From Chimonanthus salicifolius (taxonomy: Eukaryota > Streptophyta > Magnoliopsida > Laurales > Calycanthaceae), in the NCBI GenBank assembly GCA_013350335.1, contig CM023536.1, forward strand, positions 9,692,207 through 9,756,206: DNA of 64,000 bases. The letters run 5' to 3'. The notes under the pieces are model-generated. The model was not told where the DNA came from and made no database searches. It saw only the letters and a list, made by a program, of their open reading frames with translations. Shown one piece after another: positions 24,101-34,060 of the stretch; the first letter of the stretch is position 1, and the number at the start of each line of letters is the position of its first letter. The position numbers were made by a program, and so were the translations under genes.

Positions 24101-25478
24101 AATGCAGTTAATACGATGTATATCGGCCGCAATGTATTAGGAAAATGAATGCCAGGGTTCAGATGGGTGAGGATGGATGCGTATCGGCATGTTACAACAA
24201 AGTGATTTTTTTACCCCAGGTTTGAAAGGTTTTCCTTTGAATATGTGACCCACTAAAAACTATCTTGATTGAATTAGTCAGGTAATATTTTTCAAGCTCT
24301 TCAAAATTTGATTAATTTGAATTATTTTTTAATTTTTAAACTTTGTGACGGTTAAAATGATAATTTGATCTATTTAATGAAGGTGATTTTTTACTAGCCA
24401 CATATTCAAGGAAAGGCCTTGCCAATGGACCAATCACCCATTCATTTGATGTAACCCATACCTAGGTGTGAGAGGGAGGGGTCCAAATATCAATTTCAAA
24501 CCCATATGGCCAAATATCGATGTATGAGTGATATGTCTCGTATTGGTGATATATTGGCAATATTTTCTTATGAAAAAAATTAAAAAAACATGGTATCGAC
24601 AATATATCGATGATACGTGAGTATCATAATACGAGATTGAATTGAACACCAAAACATATTGAATTATTGAGCAGTGATATAATACAGCCAATATATATCA
24701 CATCAGCCAATATTTAAATCTCTGATGTTAAGTAATACACTACACTGCATGCAAATGTACTAGTGATCATTTCAATTATTACAAAGTACAAACTATTTTC
24801 ATACTTACAAATCTCATGTTTGGATTCGAAGGCCCTAAAATCTAATGGTGAAAAAATGTAAAAAAACAAGGGGATTTAAATCTAATATTGGTGTTATTCT
24901 TATCAAAATCAAAGTTGAAATGTATCGAAAACAAATGCATTGCGGTCAATACATATCGGCATTCATTTTCCTTAGAGTGTTTAAATCCTCACCCGTCCTT
25001 AGAGAGTTTAATCTCATGTTTGGTTATTTTAGATCAAACTTCATTAGCTCTAGAAATTGAGTACCTCTCATGTCCTTAGAGAGTTTTCATTTCTAAAATA
25101 ACCAATCGCTGTGGACTGCAGGAGCACATTGAAGACTATGGACAAGACACATTTCTCCAAGCACAGAACACAAGTGGATTCGGAGAGAGAGAGAGAAATG
25201 CAGTTCATAAAATGTTAAAACTCTCTCAAGAAGGGCTAGAGAGGTTGATGAGAGAGAAGAATTTGGATGCAGTGGTGGAACCTGATGCGAGTATTTCTTC
25301 TGTTCTAGCCATTGGTGGGTACCCTGGAATCAGTGTTCCTGCAGGATATGATGATAATGGAGTGCCATTTGCAATCTCCTTTGGAGGAATCAGTGGTTCA
25401 GAACCAAAGTTGATTGAGATTGCTTACAGTTTTGAACAAGCTACAAAGATCAGAAAGCCTCCCTCATTTAAACCTTGA
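18180..25478 (+). CDS. Amidase-signature family enzyme, five exons, intact
   Basis: Hydrolyses an amide bond; the substrate is unknown. Exons: 18180-18713, 20799-21013, 22398-22637, 23883-24081 and 25122-25478. All introns are GT..AG, phases agree and no stop intervenes, giving 514 residues, a normal length for plant homologues such as Arabidopsis At4g34880. Residues 1-30 look like a signal peptide (a Val-rich stretch ending LPNCLG), so secretion or endomembrane location is likely. The Ser-cisSer-Lys triad is readable as Lys109 (ILLKDNIAT), Ser192 (GSSSGSA) and Ser214 (GTETDGSI). GIKPTVGLTSRSGVIPIS and the C-terminal GFPGISVPAGY-like and FEQATKIRKPPSF blocks are typical. ATG 18180 was chosen because it directly precedes the signal peptide; an upstream in-frame ATG at 18060 would add 40 unlikely residues. 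The introns (2.1, 1.4, 1.2 and 1.0 kb) are full of transposons. Confidence 0.92.
18714..20239. other. Amidase intron 1, left part
   Basis: AT-rich intron sequence after the AAG|GTCAAC donor. No exon or delimitable element was recognised. Confidence 0.5.
20240..20413. mobile_element. Stowaway MITE (Tc1/Mariner)
   Basis: Termini CTCCCTCTGTCCCAAATTAG and, from the other end, CTCCCTCCGTCTTATTTTAG match the Stowaway consensus. A TA stands on each side (20238-20239 and 20414-20415). 174 bp, non-coding, in amidase intron 1. Confidence 0.92.
20578..20735 (+). mobile_element. SINE, family A, diverged copy
   Basis: GTTAGTTTGATGGTCAAGAAG (A-box region) and TCTTGAATTCAATTCACG (B-box region) are in the same order as in the 3867 copy. 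The 3' half includes GTATGTATGCACATATTC. Diverged. It lies just before amidase exon 2. Confidence 0.5.
21215..21400 (-). mobile_element. SINE family A fragment, reverse
   Basis: ACTCTATGGAGAGTGACCC, AACTCAAGACTTTCGCTTCTC and ATCATCACTCCAACCTC correspond, in reverse complement, to the B-box and A-box halves of family A. It contains a short internal duplication (CTCTATGGAGAGTG twice). Confidence 0.5.
21538..21900. mobile_element. hAT MITE, CCGAC-rich family, copy 1
   Basis: Termini TAGGGTTGAAATCGGG and CCCGACTTTCACCCCTA are inverted repeats. The flanks CTGAAGAC (21530-21537) and CTCAAGAC (21901-21908) form an 8-bp duplication with one mismatch. The interior is dominated by AACCCGACTCGACCC-type words on both strands. 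It lies in amidase intron 2. Related copies are at 25669 and 57132. Confidence 0.85.
22008..22190 (+). mobile_element. SINE, family A
   Basis: A box GTTGGTTTGACAGTTAAG, B box GTTCAGGTCCCAC, 3' block GGGAGGTTTGCATATGCCCC and a terminal A run. In amidase intron 2. Confidence 0.65.
22790..22975 (-). mobile_element. SINE family A, reverse copy
   Basis: Read on the minus strand it has TTGGAGTGATGGTCAAGAAC (A-box region), TTGAGTTCGATTTTTACTCC (B-box region) and the shared GTAGGTAGAAAGACTTACAT 3' block. In amidase intron 3. Confidence 0.6.
22976..23882. other. Amidase intron 3, right part
   Basis: AT-rich. A short stretch at about 23640-23760 (AATCTCAAGACCTCCC) resembles a reverse fragment of SINE family A. 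The acceptor TTGAAAAG|GAAAAAGG is weak in pyrimidines but gives the homologous reading. Confidence 0.45.
24480..24724. mobile_element. Degenerate CGATAT-family MITE in amidase intron 4
   Basis: ATATCGATGTATGAGTGATA, GACAATATATCGATGATACG and CAGCCAATATATATCACATC recur across about 240 bp. The right terminus reads AATATTTAAATCTCTG, the reverse complement of a CAGAGATTTAAATATT end. The left end and target duplication are decayed. Confidence 0.5.
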
Positions 25479-25668
25479 AACATCAAAAGTATTTTAATTT
25501 TTACTAGCAAGTAAGTCAATCTCTGATGTATAGTTCTATGTATGCCATGCAAACTAGGATGAATCGTATAAAAGGTCATAAAGAACCTTCTTTTGTAATT
25601 TTATACCTATTTTTTTAACTTTTGCCTTTTAATCCTACTGATACATGAATATCACCCATAAGCCTAAT
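25479..25668 (+). other. 3' flank of the amidase gene
   Basis: AT-rich sequence after the TGA at 25476. No AATAAA is seen in the first 100 bp, so the poly(A) site is unassigned. Confidence 0.4.
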
Positions 25669-26048
25669 TAGGGCTGCAATAGGGCCGAGTTGGGTTGGGT
25701 TTTTTAAAACCCAACCAGGTCCGAGTTGCTAATATATGGAATCCGACTCGACTCAACTCAAACTTTTGACCAGGACGTCTTGATCCGACCCGACCCGAAT
25801 TATAACCTGACTCAACCCGAAACTCGACCCGACCCACATTTTGAACCTACTTTAGCCTACTTTTTACTGGGTTGGGTTAGGTTGGTAGGTTAACTTAAAA
25901 ACCTCTCAACCCAACCCGACCCGAATTAAATGCAGGTTTCTGACTTCTCAACCTAACCCGTTGACCCGACTTTCATAACCTGACCCACATGATTTTCGGG
26001 TCGGGTCATGCGGGGTCAGGCCAAAACCTAACCTGAGTTTCACCCCTA
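25669..26048. mobile_element. hAT MITE, CCGAC-rich family, copy 2
   Basis: Left TAGGGCTGCAATAGGG and right CTGAGTTTCACCCCTA are flanked by a perfect 8-bp AGCCTAAT (25661-25668 and 26049-26056). The interior aligns throughout with the 21538 copy, for example CATTTTGAACCTA then TTTTAGCCTACTTTTTA. It lies directly downstream of the amidase gene. Confidence 0.9.
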
Positions 26049-26056
26049 AGCCTAAT

Positions 26057-28266
26057 GTATCAAGAAAGTTCGAGAGGAATCAAATCCAAGACCTCTGATC
26101 TAACGTTAGAAGTTTAAGTTTAAACCAACTGAATTACCTTTCTGAATTAACTAATTCAATTTGTTAATATATTCTTAAGTAGACAACTTCTAGTAATAAT
26201 TACTTCATCAATACTTGATGTAGCTAATGTAATTTTGAATTAAAAAATAATAATCCTTCATAGATTATTCCTATAGTAGTACAAATATGAAGATGAATTT
26301 GAGCCTATTAATATTTGAAATAGTTAAGCATTTTATAGATAATATTGAACTTGAAAAGAAAAAGATGGACTTTGACAGATTTCTTGTTATTTTTTGTGCA
26401 TATTTTCTATTGCAGTAGTAGTTGAGAAAATAAATTTTCTAAATATTTTATGACTTGCAAAGGAATATGTAATATATGTGTGTGGGTTATGGTATCTATG
26501 AAAGGAGTTTTATGCAATTTTTTTAATAGTTATGAGGGTTGTGACATGAGAACGAGAGGGGCCTCATTCCATTTTCCTACTTTTGATGCAAACAAAAGAA
26601 GAGAGGAGAGAAGAAAAATAGCAATCTAATAGGGATGGCCAGGGTTTTTTAAATGCATAATTTTCATTAATAAGTTCTTTTAGTTTCTTGTATTTTCATT
26701 TTCATTTTGTTAGATTGAATTTCAATATTCATGAATTAATATCCAAAAGGAGATTACATTTTGGCAGCTCAACTGAGACCTTTTGATTTTTATTTTGTTC
26801 TTCTATTCAAGCTAAACTTTAACTTTGACTAAAGTTCTCTCCTTAATCCAATCTTAAATCTTAATCCTCATTCATAACCCCATAATTCTCTTTCCCTTCC
26901 ATCATTTGAAATACAACAATTTTGAATGAATACCATGCCAATCTAGAAATCCAAACAAAAATTTACCAAATAAAAGGGAATTTGACAATAGCTCTAAAGT
27001 AGAATTTAGTGAAGAATAAGAACTCTTAAGGTAAGTTCTAATAAAATTGTTAATATATTAAGTTATCTCTACTTATAGTTATCAAAAAAGATTTTTTACT
27101 CTTAGGGTAAGTTCTTATTTTATCACTGTAATTAATAAAAAGTTAAGAGTAACTCATGTTCAAGGGTGACCCGTACTCGACCCCAACTAAAAAGTGACCC
27201 TTACTCGGAGATAACCCCTATAAAATTTACTCCTCATCCAATCACAACCCATACTATCTATCTAAGAGAGATTTTGAAAAATCCTCAAAATTTACCAAAA
27301 CTCAAATAGATTCCAACAAATTTTTACTCCTAAAGTAGAAAACTAAGAAGGAAAAATTCAAAATTAATTGGGTAACTTTTTGTACTATGTCTGAGTCGCA
27401 CAAAATTGTGTTATTTAGAAATGTAATTTAATAAGCTTTCTAATGATTTTTTTTTTTTTTTTAAAAATCCAACATCATTTGATTATTAATTTTTACTGCT
27501 AAATTACACCGTATTTCACCAATCCTGGTGTGTCATGTGAATATTCTAATATAATCCTGCACTAAAAAAAAATATACATCATCAATTCTTTATTTTCCTC
27601 CAATAAAGATTTGAGTCATACGCAAACGAGAGATAAAAAATAAGTAAATAAAAAAAATTTACATCATCAATTCTTTATTTTCCTCCAATAAAGATTTGAG
27701 TCATAAGCAAAAGAGAGATGAAAAATAAGTAAATTAACTTCCTTCCTCTTTAAGCAAGCTTCCAAAAGTTAGTCACGTGCTTTGAGAGATTTGGACACTT
27801 TAATTATAAAAAAATTATAGTTTCGAGTGGAACTACCATCCAATATTAAAACGCCATGATTTTTTTTTTTTTTAAAAAGAAATACTGAAGAAGTAAAAAC
27901 AGCCATTACCTTCAAAGAGTATTTGTGATAAGAGTGTTAATCTGGAATTGTTTGAGAATGAGTAAACACTCATACATTAAAATAAGATTATTTTGGAAAC
28001 TTTTAAATTCAATAACGAGATCAATTAAAAATGAGTTTCAATATCGTACAATGGGTGTGAAAAAGTGAGAGTTATTTCGACCTTTATGGGCTCCACATGA
28101 GAAGGCAACTAAGGACATCGCTCACAGATGACATTGTTCAACTATATTTTTTTCCTTTTTATTTGTTTTATTAATGACTTAGTCTAACTTTTTAGAGTTA
28201 ATTATGTTTCCAGCTAGCTTCCACCCATATTTTAAATCTTTAGGTATACTCCTTCAGTTTTTGATA
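26057..28266. other. AT-rich intergenic DNA
   Basis: No gene seen. Contains a local direct duplication (27576-27745) and, at 28040-28266, sequence shared with 44840-45150 (GGACATYGCTCACAGATGACA, CCACCCATATTTTAAATC), so it is one side of a segmental duplication. Confidence 0.5.
27576..27745 (+). repeat. Tandem duplication, 85-bp period, two units
   Basis: ACATCATCAATTCTTTATTT begins at 27576 and again at 27661. The units continue alike through AAAGATTTGAGTCATA and GAGAGAT.AAAAATAAGTAAAT. Confidence 0.85.
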
Positions 28267-28274
28267 GTCCTATA

Positions 28275-28694
28275 CAGAGGTACAGATATCAGCCGATACG
28301 AAATGTATCGGCCGATATGACTCAGATTTTAAGCCTCTTATCATATCGGCCGATATGTATTGTATCGGCCGTACAGGCTTCATATCGGCCGATATGATCG
28401 ATATATCGCCGATTAATATTGGTCCGATATGATCAATATCGGTATTTTAAAAAAAATAAAAAAATAAAACGGTGATAGGCTCGGGTCTATATATCGGTCG
28501 ATATTTACCTTTCAATTTTTTTTTTAAAAAAACAGTTTCTTTTTCCGGTTTTTTATATTTTTTAATTTAGAAAAAATAAAATAATAAAAAATAATACCGA
28601 TATTTAAAAAAAAAAAAACAGAAGAGAGAAACATATCGGCCGATAATTCGGCGGCTGATATGCATTATCCACCATGCCGTTTTTAACACCTCTG
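28275..28694. mobile_element. hAT MITE, CGATAT family, copy 3
   Basis: Termini CAGAGGTACAGATATC and TTTTTAACACCTCTG are flanked by a perfect 8-bp GTCCTATA (28267-28274 and 28695-28702). The paralogous block at 45140-45160 has no insertion there (TTGATAGTCCTATTTCAGC), so this is a confirmed filled site. 420 bp, full of ATATCGGCCGATAT palindromes. Confidence 0.93.
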
Positions 28695-28943
28695 GTCCTA
28701 TATATATGAGGTTTTAAATAGACTATTCTTTGGGATTGAATTTTCTCCACATATTACAGTACATGCAAGCACAAGTGGTTATTTGAAAACTATTAAATTA
28801 ATTTGAAAAATTTTAAATTAATATAGAGCTACAAAGCTACAAAGATTCGAGTTTAATGCTAAATAACTATCACTCAAAATTAATTAAGACTAGATGAAAA
28901 TTAATGATTAATAAATGACAATTAGAGCTACGTACTGAGAAAA

Positions 28944-29014
28944 GCACTAGTGATTTAATGGAAAAACAGTACCATTCCAGTGTACGTGCACGGCCTCGAT
29001 TCCTGGCTGGTGCA
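28944..29014 (+). pseudogene. tRNA-Gly-like relic 1
   Basis: 71 nt from GCACTAG to CTGGTGCA, the same frame and length as plant tRNA-Gly. A damaged B box (GCCTCGATTCC) remains. The anticodon loop position reads TCC, but the D arm and anticodon stem are eroded. It is followed by a T run and AATAACGACATTCCAC repeats. Confidence 0.55.
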
Positions 29015-29290
29015 TTTTTTTTTTTGTGGTATAAAAATAACGACATTCCACTTTTGTTTTTTTTGTTTCGTTTAATCGATTTTTTAAAACCGATTTTGTC
29101 TTTAATTTTGTGGTTTAAAAATAACGACATTCCACTTTTGTCTTTTTGCTTTGTTTAATCGATTTTTTAAAACCGATTTTGTGGTATAAAAATAACGATA
29201 TTCCACTTCTCAAAATATGATTGATTTGATTAATTGGTTGGTTCGTATTAATTATTTTATACTTTTAGTTTTAATTATTTTATTAGTAAA

Positions 29291-29361
29291 GTACTAGTGG
29301 TCCACTGGAAAGGCAGTACCTCCGCGAGGCTAACTACCCGGCTTCGATTCCCGGATGGTGC
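29291..29361 (+). pseudogene. tRNA-Gly-like relic 2
   Basis: 71 nt from GTACTAGTGGTCCACTGG through GGCTTCGATTCCCGGATGGTGC. The B box GCTTCGATTCC is near intact, but the first acceptor pair and the anticodon stem are changed. It is an eroded member of the same local cluster. Confidence 0.5.
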
Positions 29362-29439
29362 AACTAATTAATGTTTTTTGTTTTGCTTAATCCATTTTAT
29401 AATATAAAATTAACGATGGTGCAATTTCTTTGTAACTTT

Positions 29440-29700
29440 CCACTTTATTCTTTTTAGTAATTACTCTTTTTATCAATTTTAGATTCATAGTTTTTTTTTT
29501 TTTTTTTTTATAATTTCGGTCAATTGGTGGACTTTTTCATAAATTTTCATTTTTTTTAAATTACCTTTTTTAATTTCTAGATCCATGATTGTAATTTGGG
29601 TTAGCTGTTGTATTATTTTTCATAATTTTCCATTTATTTATTTTTATGTAATTACTTTCTCCTCATTAATAGAATTATGGGTTTCTTTTATTACTTTGGC
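29440..29700 (+). pseudogene. Orphan 3' end of a RING-gene copy
   Basis: GATTCATAG, a T run, GGTCAATTGGTGGAC, TTTCTAGATCCATGATT, TTTCCATTTATTT, ATGTAATTACTTTCTC and TTCATTAATAG occur in the same order as in the 3' flanks of the RING genes at 33340, 52410 and 60540. No coding part is left here. Confidence 0.6.
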
Positions 29701-30179
29701 TATAAGCTCAAGGATGGACAGAAAAACAAGACAATCAGAAAGCTTTTTTTATGTTAGGAAAATGATTAATATTTACAAATTTATGAGATTAAACTCATTC
29801 AAGCAATTCTATAGAGAACATGTAAAAAAGAATATAATGGATATGATAAAAAAATATTAAAATGGGATAGGCTTTTACTTTTGTTATTCGGTTTTTACTT
29901 CTGTTTTGTTGAATGGGAATGACAAATTAAAAAAAAAAAAAATTCTCTAATGGGATAGGCTTTGAGACTCAATTTTTATTTACATTGAAATTTTCAACTC
30001 AAAACATAGACCATCCATATGTGATTACACATAATAAAAAAATTTATTTAAAATTTTTATCTACTTAATTTAAGGAGATAAATTAGACAATTGGTAAATA
30101 ACTCAACTTTAGCCCTTCCTATCTATGCACACAAGGTAACACTATGGAGAGTTTGGACTAGATTTGAAATAAGCAACAA

Positions 30180-31090
30180 GTTATTTTAAATATAGGGACT
30201 ATATATAATTTGATATAATAATATACAGAAATATATACTTTGTCAAATTTTCAGAACGAACCATTAGTATCTACTGAATATAATAGTGTAATAAACCTGA
30301 TCATGTCATTTAGGTCAAGCTCAGGCTTTTCACTTGTCAATTAGACTATTTCTACCCCTACTAGTCAATGGATTTTTTTTAATAAATTGATATTTAACTT
30401 GTTTTGGAGGTTATATTAAAAAAATGCATTCTAAATCTACTTAAATATCCATTTTATTATCTAATATCAAATAAATATCGCTAAACAACAATTTATTTTA
30501 AATATAATTTAGAAATTATATAAATTTTATGACTATATATAATTTGGTCGAATAATATGCAGAAATTAATATTTTGTCAATAGAAGCATTATTATCGGAT
30601 GAATGTAGTGTCATAAAATAGAGATAATTTCATCGCGACAAAGCGAATAGTATAGGAAAACATGTGTCACGTTAACATTGGTCCATTTTTTTTTTACTTC
30701 AATGACTATTTTAATTTAAACAGTTCTACCTCTAAATTCAACTATCCATTTTATTATCTAATAACAAATAAGTATCGCTAAAAGTATATAATATCAAATA
30801 AACAACAACCTATTTTTAATATAATTTAAAAATTATATAAATTTTATGACTATATATAATTTGATATAATAATATGGAGAAATAAATACTTTGTAAATTG
30901 ATCAGAAGGAACAGTTAGTATCACTGTATTGGCTGAATGTAGTGTAAGAGATGTAGCGATGAACCCACGCACTATTGAAGAAACACGTGTCACATTAACA
31001 TTGGTCTAATCTTTCACAGGGAATTGAGATAGATTTTTTGTTTAAATTTTAAAAGAATTTACAGATGTCATCCATAAAGTGACCGTTGCA
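30180..31090 (+). repeat. Three orphan promoter blocks of the RING gene family
   Basis: A block built of ATTTTATGACTATATATAATTTGATATAATAATATGCAGAAA, the terms around GAACCGTTAGTATC and the module CAYGTG-N10-ATTGG appears three times at roughly 330-bp spacing (starting near 30190, 30510 and 30830). The same block precedes the RING copies at 51230 and 59200. The third unit continues into ATTTACAGATGTCATCCATAAAGTGACCGTTGCA but no coding sequence follows. Confidence 0.65.
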
Positions 31091-31514
31091 CTCTTCTTTC
31101 TTAAGCCAAATTGATTGGTTCGAATTAAAAATGGATTAGAGTTTTACAAATAAGTTTGAATTATAGGGCGGATATAAATTGGGTCAAAGAATTTAATATA
31201 AATAAAATAAAATTTAGGATCAGACCTTCCATGACTTTAATTCTATATGGATTGAATTTTCTTCACAAAACCACATATATTATCAATAACCACTTTTAAA
31301 TTAATATAGTAAGCTTTTTTCTATCTAGTTTGTGATGTTTGGGATAAACTAGTTTAAAACTCTATATTTAAGTATGACTTTAAATCTACAAAATTAATTA
31401 AAACTAGATGAAAATTAATATAAGAATAATGTACACGTGAGTATCAAAGTGAATTAATTTCGGAGTGAAAAAAAAAGAAAGAAGTAATAAACAAGCGGCC
31501 CGCTACTTCGAAAA

Positions 31515-31585
31515 GCACCAGTGGTCTATTGGTAGAATAGTACCCTATCACGGTACAGACCCGGGTTCGATTTCTGGCTGGTGAA
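31515..31585 (+). tRNA. tRNA-Gly(GCC)-derived gene with anticodon ATC; possibly a pseudogene
   Basis: 71 nt beginning GCACCAGTGGTCTATTGG, with a near-perfect B box GGGTTCGATTTC. It is almost identical to plant tRNA-Gly(GCC), but the loop CTGCCAC has become CTATCAC, so the anticodon is ATC, which would read the Asp codon GAT. The acceptor ends CTGGTGAA instead of CTGGTGCA, breaking the first pair; two T-stem pairs are now G-U. No clear T4 terminator is immediate. A decaying copy is likelier than a working recoded tRNA. Confidence 0.6.
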
Positions 31586-32390
31586 ATTTGATTGTATTCT
31601 TTTTTATTTTCTTTGGCTAATTTTTTAGCTTATTTTATAAAAATAAGTTTTTTTTTTATGTGAATAAAGGCATTCAGCAGAAATTGCTTATTTTCATTTT
31701 TGTTTAATTCATGTCTGTAACTCATTTTGTGGTAAAAAAGAAAATAACGACATTCCACTTTGATTAATTGATTGGGTGCATTTTCTTTATTTTAGATTTT
31801 TATTTTTCATTTTTAGGTAAAAATTATGAAGTTTCATTTCTAAAAAAAATCAAAATCACACAAATTGAATGCTGGTGCATTTGCTTGTATTCTTTTATGT
31901 TTTGTTTAATCCATTTTTTAAGCTAAACTTTTTAGTGTATTTTATAAAAAATAAGTTTTTTTATGTGAATAAAGGCATTGTTTTCATTTTTGTTTAATCC
32001 ATTTCTGTAACTCATTTTGTGGCAAAAAAATAAATAATGACATTCCACTTCTCAAAATAAGCCCGATTTGATTAATCGGTTCGGTGAATTGTCTTTGTTT
32101 AGATTTTTATTTTTAGGTAAAAATTATGAAGTTTCATTTCTCAAAAATCAAAATTGCACAAAACTAAATTAGCTAAATTTTTTGTTTATTTTATAAAAAA
32201 TAAATAAAGGCAAGTGATTTCCACTAATAATAGTTTAATGTTATCTTAATAGCATTGAATTGTAAATTAATATCGAAATTAATTTCATTCTTTAATAAAA
32301 GAAATTGAAGTGATAGATCATGAATCTCAACTAACTGAGTTCAATTCTTATTTCATTTTAAAAAGCCACTCACCGAAGATTTTAAAGCGC
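31586..32390 (+). repeat. Repeated T-rich tails of the tRNA-Gly-like cluster
   Basis: TTTTGTTTAATCCATTTTT, TTTTATAAAAAATAAG, ATGTGAATAAAGGCATT and AATAACGACATTCCAC recur two to three times here and after the relics at 29014 and 29361. GCTGGTGCATTTGCTTGTATTC at about 31871 is the 3' tip of a further tRNA-like copy. Confidence 0.5.
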
Positions 32391-32633
32391 CACTCACCGT
32401 CGTTTAAATATTAAAATAATTTACAGATCTATTCCATAAAGTTACCGTTGCAAAAAACTCTTCTTCAATCTGGAAACCCTCCATTTCTATCTTCTTCTCT
32501 AGAAAACCTGAAACTCTTCAAAGCTTGCTAGTCTTCTGCATTCATCAAAAGAAACATTCTTCTGCGTATTTTCTTCTTCAAGGAAAGAGAACCTGAAACC
32601 CTCTCTGTTTCTGTTCTTCTCTGGAAAAGCTCA

Positions 32634-33337
32634 ATGTATGAGCACGGGCCATTTTTTCTCACGACAGCCTCTTGCGATGTCTCAAATGAGAGATGGGAGA
32701 AAGACAAAGATCCCGAAGCTTCTGTTAGAATTCGATATCGAGAGATGCAGAAATTGATTTCATTTTCTATCGGAGAAGCTGCCGTTCTTCTTGAAGAGGA
32801 TGTGACGCTTGAGACTAAAGGTACTTCCCATCTGACATTTTCTCAATGTTGGTACCCATAGAAGCCAGGCGGATTGCATTCGATGAACTTACATCCATGG
32901 GACTTCCTCTGAATCGTCTCTCCGAAATCTCTTCCTTCATCAGCGAGGCTGCTTCTTTGGCTTTGAATTCTGAATCCCGATGCTTGATCACCAATATTGA
33001 AATAGACAAGGTGATAGAATGTGTATGTGATGAGAGAGAAACCCTTGAATGGGTATTGGGCGAGTTGGAGATATCAAATGAAGATATGGGATTTGGAACA
33101 GAACCGGCTGCTCCACAAGCAATCCGATCGCTCAAGAGAAAGAGATTCCAACAAGATGACGATGCCGACACTATATGCACGGTATGTCTGGAAGAATTTG
33201 AAATCGGCACGGACGTCACACACATGCCTTGTTCTCATCTCTTTCATGGAGAATGCATCTCTGAATGGCTGGAGCGAAGCAATTCATGTCCTTTGGGTAG
33301 AATCAAGTTGACAGAGACAACAACACAATCAGAGTAA
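32634..33337 (+). pseudogene. RING-H2 E3 ligase copy 1, frameshifted
   Basis: Closely matches the intact gene at 51702 along its full length. One base (C) is missing after 32816 (GAGACTAAAGG against GAGACTCAAAGG), so the frame starting MYEHGPFFLTT ends at 32861 after 75 residues. Homology resumes in the next frame from MLVPIEARRIAF to the usual stop at 33337. The RING itself is also damaged: the last zinc ligand Cys is Gly (CPLGRIKL, codon 33296-33298). Translation from the inner ATG at 32846 could still give a 163-residue protein with seven of eight ligands. The two lesions make loss of function likely. Confidence 0.85.
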
Positions 33338-34060
33338 TTTTTCATTTTAAGATCCAGGGGTTTTTTTTCTTATAATTGGGTCTGATATATTTTTGTTCAT
33401 GATTTTCCATTTATTCTTTTTTGTAATTACCTTTTTTTGTCATTTTTAAATTCAAGGGTTTTTTTGTAATTTGAGTCAAGTGGTGGATTTTTTTCATAAA
33501 TTTTCATTTACTCTTTTTTGTAATTACCCTTTTTTCATTTCTAGATCCATGATTTTTTTTCCCTGTAATTTGGGTCAGCTGTTGTATTCTTTTTCATAAT
33601 TTTCCATTTATTGTTATGTAATTACTTCTCTTCATTAATAAATTCATGGTTTTTTTTATCTGTTGCTGAATTTTATTCATCACTGAATGTATATGGTGTG
33701 GGAGCAAATTAAGTGGAAGCAGTCAGGGACAGGCCTTTCATTCTTTTGTAATTACCCTGAGCAGTTGTATTCTTTTTCATAAATTTCCATTTATTCTCAT
33801 GTAATTACTTTCTCTTCATTAATGGATTCATGGTTTTTTTTTTTATGATTTGGGTCTGTTGGTGAATTCTATTCTCACTGAATGTATGATACTTGATGGT
33901 TGAAAATCAATTTTGTGGCTGTCCATAACTTAACATTATATACTTGTCTCTTATACTTTTATAATTATTAAGAAAAAAACATTTATAAAATTTATGATTC
34001 TACAATTTACAATTTACAATTTACATTTATAAAGTTTGCATCCTCACTGACAAACTTTCT
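33338..34060 (+). repeat. 3' flank of RING copy 1
   Basis: T-rich repeated sentences (GATCCATGATTTT, GTAATTTGGGTCAGCTGTTGTATTC, TTTTCCATTTATT, GTAATTACTTTCTCTTCATTAAT) shared with the flanks at 29440, 52410, 55080 and 60540. The TTGTATTCTTTTTCATAA to TTCATTAAT part is itself duplicated (about 33573-33640 and 33766-33830). Confidence 0.7.

Noticed and set aside
27576..27745. Possible start of a satellite or CRISPR-like array
   Set aside because: Only two direct 85-bp units and no spacers; an ordinary tandem duplication in a plant genome.
29291..29361. Functional tRNA gene
   Set aside because: Acceptor and anticodon stems are mismatched although the B box survives.
32846..33337. Separate short RING gene starting at the inner ATG
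   Set aside because: Alignment to the intact copy shows it is the downstream part of a frameshifted gene, and its last zinc ligand is Gly.
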